Below, piece by piece: positions 1-14,004 of a stretch of DNA of 64,000 nt. The stretch's first letter is position 1, and every line of letters starts with the position of its first letter. Location: NCBI RefSeq assembly GCF_028769735.1, contig NC_088188.1, positions 5,293,001 to 5,357,000 of the forward strand. Direction: 5' to 3'. The stretch comes from Zonotrichia leucophrys gambelii. Taxonomy: Eukaryota; Chordata; Aves; Passeriformes; Passerellidae. The notes under the pieces are model-generated. The model saw nothing but the letters and a program-made list of their open reading frames with translations, was not told the origin of the DNA and did not search any database. A program made the position numbers and the translations under genes.

Positions 1-3000
1 CTCCAGGAGGAGTGCTGGGCAGGCCATCTGTGATGGTGGGAGGGGACCAAGGAGTGCGAGCTGCTGTAGTAGCACTTCCCAGGGGGGCTGGGGATGGCTT
101 TGCAGAACCATTCCCAGTGCTGAGGTGGATGGTGCAGTCATTAGCTGTTGGCATCCCATGGCAGCCCTGATGCTCTTGTGCAGGCACATTGAATGGTGCC
201 CAGCCTCAGGGTGCCTGCAGAGCACTGGGGGACTGCAGTGGTGCTGGGGATTGCAGACAGCCTCACTCATGAGCAGGGCTTCCTTCCTGGAGGTGCATGG
301 GCCCAGGACAGGATGGTGGCTGTCAGGGACTCCTGTCCTTCTGACCTTGTACAGGTTCACAGTGTGGGGTTGTCTCTGTGTGACTCAGCCCTGGGACGTT
401 GTAGCCATGGCCTGAGTCACATCTGCTCCTCAGCCACACATAGGTATCAATGCAGACCCTCTGTGACTGCAGTGGACACTGCTCACAGTAACTGGCCAGT
501 CTTCAGCACATCAAGCTCTTAAAAATTCCTCTTGAGCTCCTGTGAGTTCTTACTTAGTCCATTTAGGAAGAGTCACTGACTTACAAGATCATGCTGGGTT
601 TCTTAGTTGGCCAGGTGTAGCATCCAAGGTGGATTGGACCCAAAATATCTCTTCTTGAACTAAACAAAAGTGAAATTGAGACTGTGATGGAGAATATAGC
701 AGCTGAGTACATAGAAACAGTAAAACTTGGGCAAGGGCTCTCCATGAACCCCTGGATTATTTGGGTTTATCCAGTAAATCTATTGGATGATGTCTAACCA
801 TGAAAATGCAAAAAGATTGGTGGGAGTTGTCTTGATTTATTAATTTTTTTTCAATCACCTTTATTTACTGCTTCTTGTGTGGGATCACAAGATGGCTGGT
901 TCACAGGAGATTTAATTGCTCTAGTACACCAAGTAAACTTCATTTGATAAACTCTGTCTTCCCCAACTGTGTTCACCAGCTGATCCCAGAGTTGCTCTGG
1001 AATAAACTGCTTGGACAATGATGATGTGTGCTTGGGCTTGCTGGAATACTTTGGGGACAATCACAGAACTTCAGCTCCAGAAATGTTTCCTGGGTTGAAA
1101 ACTCCAGCATCTAGGGACCTACACACTGTTCCTGGAAACTGGATGATGTCTTTGGCATCCTCTTAGTGGTTCTCATGGATGTTCTGGATGGTGCTTTCAG
1201 GAGGGTTATCCACATAACTGTGGTGTAACCCTCTGCCTCCTGCAGCTGAGGTTTGGTTTCTGATCAGGGAGATGAAAAACATGGTTCTACCTCAGCTTCT
1301 GCAGCTGGTAGAATTAAGATTTTCCTTAATTTGAGGATCCCCACCATACTAGTTCCTCTTCTTCATGTGTGTTACTGAACCACTTTTCTTGTGCCTTTGC
1401 CCAGTAGCATCAGGGCTGCTCAGGAGCATGCTCAGCTTGGCTTTCCAAGGAGGAATAAACAGCCTCAGCCTTGCTGAGCTTAAGATCAGGGAGGTGGAGT
1501 AAAAGTGACCTGGTGGACCCCATACCTATGAGGGGGCCTGGATCACAATGACCCCAAGGTCACAATCCTAAGGACAAGGATTTTTCAATGCCTGATATTT
1601 CTCCTACCTCTGCAGGCTTGGGGCTGAGAATTGGATCTGTTAGCTGTGGCTCTTGAGGACAGGAGGAGAACTTGGCTCAGGGTGCAGCTGGGGAGGAGAG
1701 TGGTAGCCATGACCTGACATGTGGAGAAAACTCCATGGATGGTGACACATCTGGCAGGGCCTAATGCACCAACTCTGTCACTGAGCTCTTGAGCTTCTAT
1801 TTGGAGCAGCTTCATGCCAAGTAAGCCATGCACAGAACTTGTGTGCAAGGGTACATATTTAGGGAAAAAAGAATCCAAGCTTTTGTGAGTCCCACCTGCT
1901 AGTGCTTGAGTAACCAGCTGCTTTTTGGGAGGTGGCTTTGTCTGAGCTCAGACGTGTCCTTGGATGTGGAGCACTGCTGAACTTGTTGGTGCTGCTTTTT
2001 CCTTGGCAGAGGTGTGCTGGGAGCTCAGTTCCAGTCTGGCAGGGAAGAGCCATGAGGACTGTCAGACTAGTTCAGACCAGAGCTGGCTGCTCGGTGTCCC
2101 AGCCAAGCACCAGGCTGTTCAGAGGCAGGCAGGGAAGGAGGCATTGGAAAATGCCTCCAGTCTGACCTGAGGGAGCTTTTCCTCACGTGGGTCAATGCCT
2201 GAGGTATTTAGTGCTCTGCCTTGTGCTTTTGTGCCCTGTTCAGCCTCCTGAGCTGCCAGCAAAACATGAATGCAAATTAGAATAACTGCAGTCCAAAGCA
2301 CAGTGGAACAGGATTTGCCTGGCTTCCCAAGCGTTCTCCATTGACAGCTTTGATGGGATCCAGGCATCATCTCCACCTGACTGTGGCAGAGCTGTGAGGC
2401 AGGGCTGAGGTTGGCTCTGGGCTGTGCTGCACCCTCAGTGCTTCCAGGCGTTCTCCTGCGCTCCGGTGCTCTGCAGCTCATGGCAGATTTTTCCAAAGGA
2501 GGAGTATTTTTGTGCTAACTGGTTTGCAGCCAGCTTAGACCTTCTTTCCTTTGCTGGTCAAGTCTTTGTCTTTTCCTTCTGGAAAGCCTTCAACAACTTC
2601 TGCTCTTTACTGGACAGGTAACTAACCTAACTGGTCCTTAGCTGAAGTCTTGTTCCCCAAGTGTTAGATGCACATGAGAAATGGCAACTGGCATTTCTGG
2701 AAAATGGCAACTCCCTTGTCTGGGAAGCAAAAACTGAGTGAAAACCTGAGTATTGACTCGATTTGACTAGTGCTGGTCACTGCTGAGCAGTGATAGCCTG
2801 GAAACCAGCTAAAACAAGGGGAAGTAGCAATGGATTGGTCACTGTGCTGGATTTTGGGTGGCTTTGTCTTTCAGCCTCTGAAACCTTTGGCTTGTCTTGA
2901 AGAAGCAGGCCAGATAAATGGTGGTGGCTGGTTTTGTGCTGGTGGCATTGAGATAAAACGTTCTGCCATGGCTGCTGGCTGCCAGGCTCTGCCTGTGCTT

Positions 3001-6000
3001 CTGCCAGTGCAGCTTTTGGTCATGGAAGGTGGGGGAACTCTTCTTTCCTCATGCAAATGAAATGGTTTGTGGGAATGTTTTTCTCCCTGTCTGCTTGATC
3101 TAATGAGCAAAGTCCTTCCTCCCAGCCTAAAATGAAGGAAAGTGGCAACAAAATTACTCCCATTCTGCTGTTTAAATTTATTTATTTTTTTAAGTAAGAG
3201 GTCTGACTCTGCTTCAGAATCCAGATGTCAAGATGTGGGATTCCCACTGTGGCTGTGGGGGAGGAGCTCAGCAGTGGGATGGCTTTGTCCATCTTATCTG
3301 AATGCACAATGATAGTGATGCTGAGCTGCTGCATCTTTCTGGTCCCTTCTGTGGGCTGGAGCCTTGGAAGCTGCTGGGGCTGGTAAATCAAAAGGGTTGA
3401 TCTTCACCCTGGAGTCTCATGCTGGTTATCTTGGTATAATCTGGAAAAGCTCAGAAATGGTAAATTCTGGAAAATGGAGCAGAAATGATGAGGCAGCAAT
3501 TCTTGTGCTGCAGGAAACACTGACAAGACTGTCTCTCAAAAGCAAAGCCTTCGTGTAGCTAGTGAAACAAAAGCCTTTGTCTGCCTATTTAAGGGCAAAC
3601 TTCCCCCAGTTTGAGGTTTTTCTGTGCTAACCCAGATTTAGTCACATCTCAGACATGACCCAGTACATGCTCAATTAGATATTAAACAAACCTGATTTTT
3701 GGCCCCAAGCTAATGATCTAGTGACCAGGGGCAGTGCATTAGTTAATTGCAGTAAGAGAGTAACTAGAGAATGATGGCGTGAGATTCCCTTAAAGTGATC
3801 CCCAGATTAGGGATTAGAGTACTTAATGTTTTTCTTCTGTGAAGGAGCTGTTGGAATTGAGTCCGTGTATGGGTGTTTGAGGCAGCTGTGCTTGGACGAG
3901 CCCAAGTCTGCAGGGATTCCAAGTGCAAACCATTCCTTAATTGTTTGCAAATTCCCTCTGATCTCTCTAGATGGGTTGGCTTGCTTGGGATGTGTCTTTG
4001 CTTACGTACCAAGCAAAGCTGCTTGGCGTGTCAGGGTGCTTCTGACTCCTCTCTAAGATGGTTTCAGCAAGGCTCTAGAAAAACACCAGTGAGAAGGCTG
4101 AGCCCCAGTGCTAACGAGGCTGCTGATGGACACGTTGTTTGGACAGTTGTGGTGCTCAGCAGCATCAGGTTTATTAATAGTAGGTGGAGAAGCTGTTGCT
4201 GTGCCATGTGCTAACAGACACGCTCAGCAATTGCTGGAGGAGATCTCTACTTGTAAAAGGCTAATGCAGCAGTGAATGGGAACTTGGGGGAGATTAACAG
4301 CCTTTGATTTACACCCAGCTGGAGCAGGCCTTGGAGCTTTGCCTGTTTATGCTGTTGGGCTTTGTTACATGGGGTGAATATTTCATTATCTGGGAGCTTG
4401 GCTTCTTGTGTTTGGTGGTGTCAAGATGATGTTGGCACCTCAGGGGTTCTGTCACCTGTGATGAACTGAGATCAAATCTGTGGTGGGAGTCCCTTGGGCT
4501 TCAGAAGAGGCTGGGAGGGGGTTAACACCCTCGGCTGCAGCCAGGTGAGGGGAGTTAAACAGTTGGATCTAGGATAGTAAAGTGACCCTCCTTGTAATTT
4601 AAAATCAGTTGCAGTGCTCCAGAAAGCTGCCAGAGCAAAAACTTGACTTTCTTCTTTTCTGTAAGTTCATTTAAGAAATTAAATAAAGTTGTCTTTGCTA
4701 GAGATGTGTAAGATCAAGCCTGAAATCCCTGAAGCAGTGGGAGGGTAAAGTACATCTGGAGGGATAATCACCTTACTCACTGATGTAGAAATTAAACCTA
4801 TCGTGGAGCTGGCATGCAGGAATCCACCTGGGTGTTCTGGGAAGTCTCTTGCTTAATCTGGTAAAACATGTTTGAGACACCAAGGAACTGCTGGATCTGC
4901 AGACCAAGAGACCTAGAGCAAAAATTTTGTTTTTAATATTTCCAGAATCTTACCTTGATGTGCAACAACCAGGTGTTCCCAAAGTGTTTGTGGGAGTGAC
5001 CTGGAGCAGCTAAAATCGTGCATGCTCACTGCAGGGAGCTTTGCATGGCTGCAGCTTCTCCCATTTCACCCTTTGGAGCAGCAGCTTGCAGCTGCCATGG
5101 CAGCAGTGCCATGCCAAAGGAAGCCATGCCAGCAGGCAGGAATTGCTCAGTGAGCAGGAACAGGCTCTCCCAGCAACCAGAACCTGCTCTCAGCCTTGGG
5201 GTGGCCTGCCCATGGCACAGCATCCTTTCTCTCTTGGCTCAGCTGGGTAGAGGTCATGGGCTCAGCAGTTTTTGAGCCCCTGATTAAGGACAAGGCCTGG
5301 CACTTGATGCTCTGGGGAGGATTTGATGATCTGGTGGCAGGATTCTTCCTGCCTGGCACTGGGGCTGGAGGTGAGCAGGAAAGCACTAAGATCTGAGCCA
5401 GATTAGTACCCTTGGAAGCTGTGAGGTAAATCTTTAAGCAGCTAATGCTCCCAGCAGCACTAAACACCCTCCCCACATGAAACTTGGTGCATTTATCTAG
5501 AGTCTCTGAAATCTGTCTGGCTTGGGTTTGTTTTACCATGAATTGGAAAGAAAAAAACCATCTTCCTCTGCGTGGACCAAGTCTTAAGACTCTAGAAATG
5601 TCCAGTAGCCATCCTGTGAATGGCTGCTTCAGTTCAAAAGCCTGTGAGTAGGTGGAGTCTTCTGAAGAATAATGCTTAAACAGAAATTAAAAACCCCCAA
5701 GTCTTTAAACTTGCACAGAAATGTTTCTGAGGAAAGAGCTGCAGTTACTCTTGAAGAGCTTTTCAGCTCCCACCTGGAAAAGCTTAATGCAGCCCAGAAG
5801 AGCCTATAGCAGCCATGAATTGTCATTCTTCTCCCAAAAGGATCAACGGATCAACTCTGAGCTCCTGAAACTTGCTGTGAGCTCCAGGGGCACATCTGAG
5901 CTCTCCCAGCAGTGGCACGCTGTGGCACTGGGCTTCCACGTGCTTAGCAGAGAGCTTGGAGACCAGGCTGTCAGCAGGGAGCAGAGCAGATAATCCAAGG

Positions 6001-7983
6001 CAGGAGAGCTCCCCAAGCTGTTGGGTGATGGAGAAGGGTGGTGCTGATCCTGTGCTGCTGCTGAGGCACTCACAGCACACAGCAGTGGGCAGATGATGCT
6101 GCCAGCCTGCCATATCCTGGGGAAGGAATAGCTTGGCATCCCTTCTGTTGCTTTGTAGTTAGCAGGCAAAGGTGCTGGTGTCCCATCTGCCAGGGACAGT
6201 GTGATGAGCCCTGAGTGACAATCCCCTCAAATGCTGGGGCTGATGTGCTTGGACTTGCTGCTCTCTCCATCTGGTGGCTGGGAGGCACTAGGCCAACAGA
6301 GGTCAATCATTTTCCCCAAGAGTTTTTAATAAGCATGAGGCAGGTAATGGCAGCAAGATGCTGAAATGAGTTGTCCTCCAGCCAGTTTTCATCTTGTTTC
6401 ATAGCCTGTCAGTAAGGCTAATGGGAATCAGGGTGTTAATAAGGAAAACAAGAAAACTTGAGCATAATTCCTTCCTGGCTCAAAAAGCACATGCTGGCTA
6501 GAGGAGCAGCTCTCTGTGACAGGACTGTGCAATGCTAACTCAGAAATTGTTTGTAGCTCCTTGAACATTTGTTTGTAGAACACTTGAACATACACAAAGC
6601 TGGGAGGCCAAAGTTTTTCTTTCCAGTTGGTGACTGGGATGTGTCTGGGCTGCTCTCTGTCCACAATAGCCATGGCAGGCAGATGCTCCCTCGTGTTTGC
6701 CTTATCTCAAGCTGCAGAAGAAGTCAGAGACACAAATCAATGGCACCCAGGTGTTCTGCAGTGGAAAGAAACCCAGAGTCGTTATCCCAAGTGCTGGGAC
6801 TGCAGTGCTGCAGATAAGGGCTGGGACACAAAATGGAGCAGCTCAGAGCTCTGCTGCTCTTACTGCTGTTCTCACCTTGGCTCCCTTCAGCCTTTCATGT
6901 GCAAGAATGACCCAAGCAGCTGAAATTTGCTTTTTCTCCAGCTGAAATCCATGACAGCCACACTGAAACTGGAGCAGGAGGTCTGCAGGCTCCAAGGACT
7001 GATCAAACCTGAATGCAGTGCAATCACATGTAGTTATTGAGCTACAGAGGCCAATAAAATAAATGAGCTCTTGGTTTCCACATCTCCCAGTTTGAAGACT
7101 TTGTCTTGGGTGGTTCAAAGTCGCCTTAAGTAATAAAGGCTGCAGAGTGGGATGAAAGCTGCTGTTAAGTGTAGGAACATGCAGAAATCCTAATTGATGT
7201 CTAGAGCACCTGAGTAGCCTCTGAGATGCAGTTGGGCTGCAAGCAATAAACAGTTCTCTGCAGACACTGGTCCTTGAGGCACTGGGAGCAATTTGAAATG
7301 CAATGGCAGAGCCAGAACCATCCCATGTGCCCTCAGCTGCTGTCCTGTGATGTGAACTGGCCCTGCTAGCTTAGAAAACAGGAACTAGGAGGGGATTATT
7401 CATAGTGAAACAGGCAGAGGAGAAGGCAGTGGGGAACTTGTGTCTGCCCACAGCCTGCACGTGCTTTTTTTTGGTCTTGTCTGGGATGAGAGGAAGGGTT
7501 TGACCTACAGCCCAAAACCCCCCTGGCCACACTGAGTTAAAACATGAGCAGGGGACAGCAGAAGGGGTCAGCAAGGAGAGAAGCAGTTCTGGTGTGACTT
7601 CCACTTTGGAAGTGTGACATGGGGGCGAAGGCAAGGCAACAGGGAAAGGAACCCAAACCAATCTGGGCACATTTTAGATTTAGGTCTGGTTTAACACACG
7701 CCTACTTCACCAAAGTAGGACAGTGCTTAAGAAAAGCATCTTTCCCACTGCTGTGATGGAGTTGTAGGACAGCTCACTGGTGCTTGGGGAGAAGCTGCTC
7801 TTGCTGAGGTTGTGTGACATCGAGTCGTGACTCTCACCAGGCTGCTGGGTAATGGTGACAATTTCATGTGCTTGAGAGCAGCCATTTCTTCAAGCTGGGG
7901 CGAGCTGGGGACAGGAAAAAACAGGCAGTCTGTCTGTCATGACCTTCCAAAATGACACACTTGGGCTGCTGAAGGTGGTCTTG

Positions 7984-8226
7984 TCACAGAATCATAAAGA
8001 TTGGAAAAGACTTCCAAGGTCACAGAGTCCAGCCTTTAACCAGTCACCACCTTGTCAACCAGAGCAGAGCACTTAGTGCCATGTCCAGTCATTTCCTGAA
8101 TGCTTCAGGGATGGGGGCTCCACCAACTCCCTGGGCAGCCCCTTCCAATCCTTGACGACCCTTTCTGTGAAGAAATTCTTCCTGAACCTGTCCTGGCACA
8201 GCCTGAGGCCGTGTCCTCTTGTCCCT
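7984..8226 (-). mobile_element. CR1 LINE 3'-end fragment
   Basis: Read on the plus strand, the block opens with a CR1-type tail (CACAGAATCATAAAGATTGG). It then carries the familiar CR1 order in reverse: a 'gggctccaccaactccctgggcagcc'-like stretch, 'ttccaatccttgac', 'gtgaagaaattcttcctgaac' and 'cctgaggccgtgtcctcttgtccctg'-like segments. The element is therefore on the minus strand, truncated at its 5' end, and has no coding capacity. CR1 is the dominant bird LINE. Confidence 0.85.
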
Positions 8227-11200
8227 GCTCATGGGTGGTGGGGTGGCAGCATGTGACAGCAGCTGGAGCTGTGGGGAAGGTGACAGGTCTGCAGGTGTTG
8301 TGACCTTTTTCAGCTCCTTGAGCCTGGAGGGGCTGTGTGCTGGGTTGCTCCCCTTGCCAGTGGCTACAGAGCAAGAAGGAATTTCAGTGGTCAGAGCACC
8401 ATTTCAAAAAATGAAACACAGAATGGGACCTTCAGGCCAGAGCTCACACTAACGAGCTGCATGTGAAGGAAAACAAGGCACTTGCTGGGGTTTGTGTGGA
8501 GAGATAACAAATTTAATTCCATGGTGCAGGAGCTGTAGATAGAACAGGAAGCAGAAGTGCTGAAGGGGAGATGGATGTTGTGTATCCTGGTGGGAGAGGA
8601 GCTCTGATGATCTTTAAAAGCTTTTCTCAGTGAACAGTTTGAAGTTCTCATGGCTGTGTCTGTCTCTCCAGGAAAGCTTCACTCTTTTGTAGCTGTCTGA
8701 TGTCCTGAAGGACTCGGATTCTCTTTTAAGCAATAAGAAGAGCAAGTGTTGAGGTTTATACCATGGGTTAAACTGTCAGATGTTGATGGTATTCCCCAGG
8801 GAAGGATCTCTGGGTCCTGTCAGCTTGCCAGTGCTGTCTGCTTTAAGATAAGACATCAAAGCCAGGCAGAAGCTGTAAATGGGTGGGCACTTAATTATCA
8901 AACTAAGTGAAAAGTGTGCAAGAATAAACAGGTAGAGCTAAGTCCTGTGATGGATCTTCTCTGCAGTCACTGAAGGGACCTCAAAAACAGTCATTTCCTG
9001 ATGTATACTCAGACCTGCTCCTGCAAGCTGACAAGTGGAGGATGGGAGTCTGGAATAAGCCCCGTGGGTCTCACCAAAGCCTGTTAATCAGGATACTTCA
9101 GAAAGCAGGTGCTGTAGAAGCACCCCTTGGGCTTTTGGACTTTACATACCTTGGCATCAGGGACAGGTAAAGTTCTGCTCGTTCCCTGGCTTCTCAAGAG
9201 GCTGAAGCTTGCCTGGCTGCAGTGTGATCCTTGGGCATGCCAGGAGCCTGCCAGGTTTGGGGCAAGGTGCTGAGTCAGAGCTCCAGCTGTAGTGGAGAAA
9301 TCAGGAAAACCTTCTCAGACATGGTGCTGCCTCTGCAGTGCTTTGTTGCAAATCAGAGGGCTTGGATTTGTACAAGCCTCTGTAAACCCTAAACTTCCAG
9401 TAATTTTTGTCCAACGGGAACTCAGGGAGTTTCCCCATGGCCTAAGGGCCCTGGAGTCTGGTGGTGCAGACACTGTGCCATCAGAGAACTGGTGAGACTG
9501 GAACTGCAGTGTGCTCCAGCTTGGTGATGGAAGTGCCTGGCAGCATGGGCTGCTCCATGCCAGGCTCCCTGCACTCCCTGCCTAGGTGTCCTTGTGCAGT
9601 CTGCTCCTGGCAGCTCTGTTCTCCTTTTTTTTTTTTTTTCCAGAATAGCTAGAAGAGTTTCCTGTATCAGATTTCCACCGTGTGGATCAGCTCCTTGTCC
9701 TTGGCTGTTTGTGTCACATCCAGGACTTGACACTGCATCTCCTGCCCCTCTCCCTGGTCTGCATGAGCACAGGAGGGAGATGAGGCTGGGCAGTTACTGG
9801 GGTTTGCAGAGCAAATTCTGCTGTTCCCTGCTGGCAGCCAGGGAAGTAAAACTCCAAACTGAGCTTCCCAAAGAGCAGGTAGACTGCAGCCAGGGCCTGA
9901 TGGCTTTGTGCTCCTGCCAAGCCCTCCTAATGCCAAGCTAGGATTTTCCTTTGGCTATTTGAAGTCTCTGACTCCATGTAACAGTGCTGGAAATGGCATC
10001 AGGGGACCTGATCCCTTCTTTGGGGAGGTGAAACCCCTTCAGGATCTGAGTTAAGGGGGAAGGTTCTGCCCTTGCATATTGTGACTGCTGCAGTGTGATC
10101 CAGGCCTGATGCAGGATATTGCCTTATTTGATGTTAAACCAGAAGCATTCAGTGCAATGCTACAAACTCAGTGTATGAGAACCTGCTGTTTACCAGTGGC
10201 TGGGTTGAACTCACTTTGTTTCTGTATCCTGCAGTGTAAGAAAAAAACAAACAGCATTTGTTTGGCCAGCACAGGCTGCAGAGAAGGCACAGCCCCACGT
10301 GCATGTGACAGGCTGGTGCAGAGGTGTTGGAGTGGTTTCTGCTGGAGATGGGCACTGGTGCAGTGCTGTGGAAGAGCAGAGTGACAGTGACTGCACAGTC
10401 TGGGGTGTGCAGGGGGCTGTGCCTGGAAATGCCAGCACAGGCAGGAGGGCACCAGGCACCTCTGGGCAGACAGAGATGTCCTCAAAGGCAGCTGAGCCTG
10501 GGATACATATTTTCTGCCTTTTTCTCACTCTGACAAGGCAGCTCAGTGTACCCTGCTGTCTGATACCTTGTGTCCTGGGCATCTTGCATTTTCTTCCTGC
10601 TGGGAATGCAAGAGCCAGATGGTTTTCTGTTCTTCCTCCCTCAGCTCAATTGCAAACTGAAATGTGTGGGACTGCAGCCTCTCCCCTCTCCTGCTGCTGA
10701 GGGCCGTGGTCCTTGTCCCCACCCTTGTCACATCTTGGCCATGTCTCTGCAGTGCTCCTTCCTGGGAGTCTGGGTCCTGCTAGGAAGCAGTGACATGGTT
10801 AACAAGGCTCCTTCCTGCTTTTACAAGTTCCCTGTGAGCTCCCTAGGGGAATCTGCTGTCTCCACAGGTGTACCTTCCATCTGTCAGCCAGTTTGTTGAA
10901 AGGATTTTGACAGGCAACTTTCCTCCGTAATCCTTAATAGCTTCGAATTTAAAATGTTTATGGCAAAGCTAATCCCACGAAACTCCCTGTAGTTTTGATA
11001 AATCTGTCCTCCAGCAAGACTATTCTGGTGAGAGGAGGTAAATCTACTTCTCCCTGCAGTGATAAATATCTGCAGATCTAGCTGTGGGGCGCCTGCTTGT
11101 TCCTCACTTCAAAACTGGTGTCTCTTCTCAGGGAGCACCTTGCTAAAAGCAAAATTTCATCTGGTGATCAATCTCCACAACCCCTGTCAGGACAGAAAAC

Positions 11201-11928
11201 TCTTGGAATCAGTGAGTCTCTTGTATGGCTGTGGGTGTTGGACACTCCATTTACAGCTGGAAGAGAATAAATCAGGCTGGGATTTCTGGATGCTTCTATT
11301 TCCAAATCCCTCACTCAAAGCAGGGCAGCTTAGGTGGAATAAGCCCCCAGGTAACCTGATGGAGTCTTTGGTATCTCTGAGGACAGACAACCCAGAAGCT
11401 CTGGGGCAGGGGAACACCTTGGTTATGCTCCCAAAGATGTCTTTAACCCACAAAGTCATTACTGTGGTTTGTGCAGGTGTCACTGCGAGGGAAGAACAAA
11501 GGGAGACATTCTGTAAAACTGCAGAGCAGAGACCTCAGCACAGCAGGCAGGCTGGAGGCAGTGTACAAGTGTCTCACCACGGGTATTTGGGCTCATTGTG
11601 GTTGGGCCCTGCCTGGCCCTGCTGCAGGAAGCAGGATATCACAGGGACCCCAGGGCCCTGTGGTTAAACTGTCACCGTTGCCTTGGCCAGGACAGGGGTG
11701 TGAGGGTTGGCCTGGCACTGGAGCTGGGGGTGGCATCGCTGCCCTGCTTACCTTGGGCGGGAGCACTGCCAACTGCCCTGGCATCCTGCTCTGTGCTCTT
11801 TGTCCTGTGCCACTGGCAGCTGCTGATAGTCCCAGGAGATCCTGCCCTCATTCATGTGACACCCATTCCCTGCTCCCTCGCTGTCTCTCACCCTGCAGCA
11901 GAAGCAGCTGTGCTGGTTTGCACAGGAA

Positions 11929-12002
11929 GACCCTCTTCCATGTAGAAATGGTCTGCTGTTCCTCAGACCCTCTTCCATATAGAAATGGTCTGCTGTTCCT
12001 CT
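11929..12002. repeat. 37-bp tandem duplication
   Basis: Two head-to-tail copies of a 37-bp unit (starts 11929 and 11966) that differ at one visible position (TGTAGAAATGG versus TATAGAAATGG). It lies inside the YWHAG intron and looks like a recent local slippage or duplication. Confidence 0.85.
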
Positions 12003-13254
12003 GCCAGGCTCATCCTGTGGAGCAGCACAGATGCACACAGCAGCAGGGGTGGCAGTGCAGGGTCTGCTTGCTGCCTCTGCCTTGAGGGAAAGGGCTAGAG
12101 GGATCTGCTCAGAGACTCTGCTTGCTGTGGGGGGAGCAGGCTTAGCTGTGGCCTGGTTTTGGGAGGAGACATCAGCCAGAGCATGGCTGAAGAGCTGCAG
12201 GAGGAGTGCATGTTCTGGAATGTGCAGGTCAATATGGTGTGAGCAACCGTGAGTCATTCAAGGCCATTCAAATGAGGTCCTGGCTGAGCCTTTGGCCTCC
12301 TGCTCCCCACCATAAATGTGGTTATCTGGGCCCAGAGCAAACCTTGTCCTTACACATCCTTGTGAAAGTGACTCAGTGTTTGCAGAAGCCTTTCACATCC
12401 AAACCATTACCTAATCCTTTACTGCCCTGAGGTGGCTCACAGGTTCCTGCTTTGGTGGCCTGATTCCCAGCTGGCTGTGCCCAGGGTGTGTCCTGGGGGA
12501 AAGGGGACAGTGGCCATGCCCAGGCTCAAAGTGGCACTTGGCAGCTGTAACCAGCCCAGGGGAGCAGCCCTGTGCAGCTGCTGTGTGGTGTCCTGGCTGC
12601 TGCAGGGGCTCCTCCTGCTCCTTCCTGCAGGAAGCTTGGCCAAAGCTGCTGCCTGGGAGGCTCCAGGCAGTGATGGTGTTGTGGGAGCTGGAATGGGATT
12701 ATTGTGATACCAAGTGGTGCTTCCCAAGTTACTGAGGGAGCTCTGTGCTCATCATCTCCATAATCCCTTTGTGGTTTTTGTGGTGCATGAGGCAGGTAAC
12801 ACTGTTAACCTGGGTGAGGAAAACCCAGTGTGGGGGGTTTCCCCTCACCATGTGAGCTTTTAAGGTGCCTGAGGGAGTTGTAATTGTGCCATCTCAGAGA
12901 TTTTTTGGGTGTGTCTGAAGACTGTGGGAAGTGGAAAGGATGAACACCCTGTAGCTCTGGTGGTGTTAACCATGCAGGTAGCTCATAACCCTGGGCCTTC
13001 TCCTCCCTCTTGCTTTGACTGTCCCTCTCCCCTGCATTGCCAACTCTCATCCTGCAGGTGAAAGGCATCTCTTTCCTAGAAGACTGTCTGGAAGATGCTG
13101 ATTTCTCAAATAAAACCCAAGGCCTGCTCCTTTTGTTGTGGGTCTGGAGCACAGCACGATTTCCCATCTGGCTCCTGCTGGGATGGGAGCAGAGGCAGAG
13201 CTGGATGGCAGAGCAGGACTTTGGAGCTGACTGCCTCCTGCTGCCTCTGTCTAG

Positions 13255-14004
<750 letters not shown>
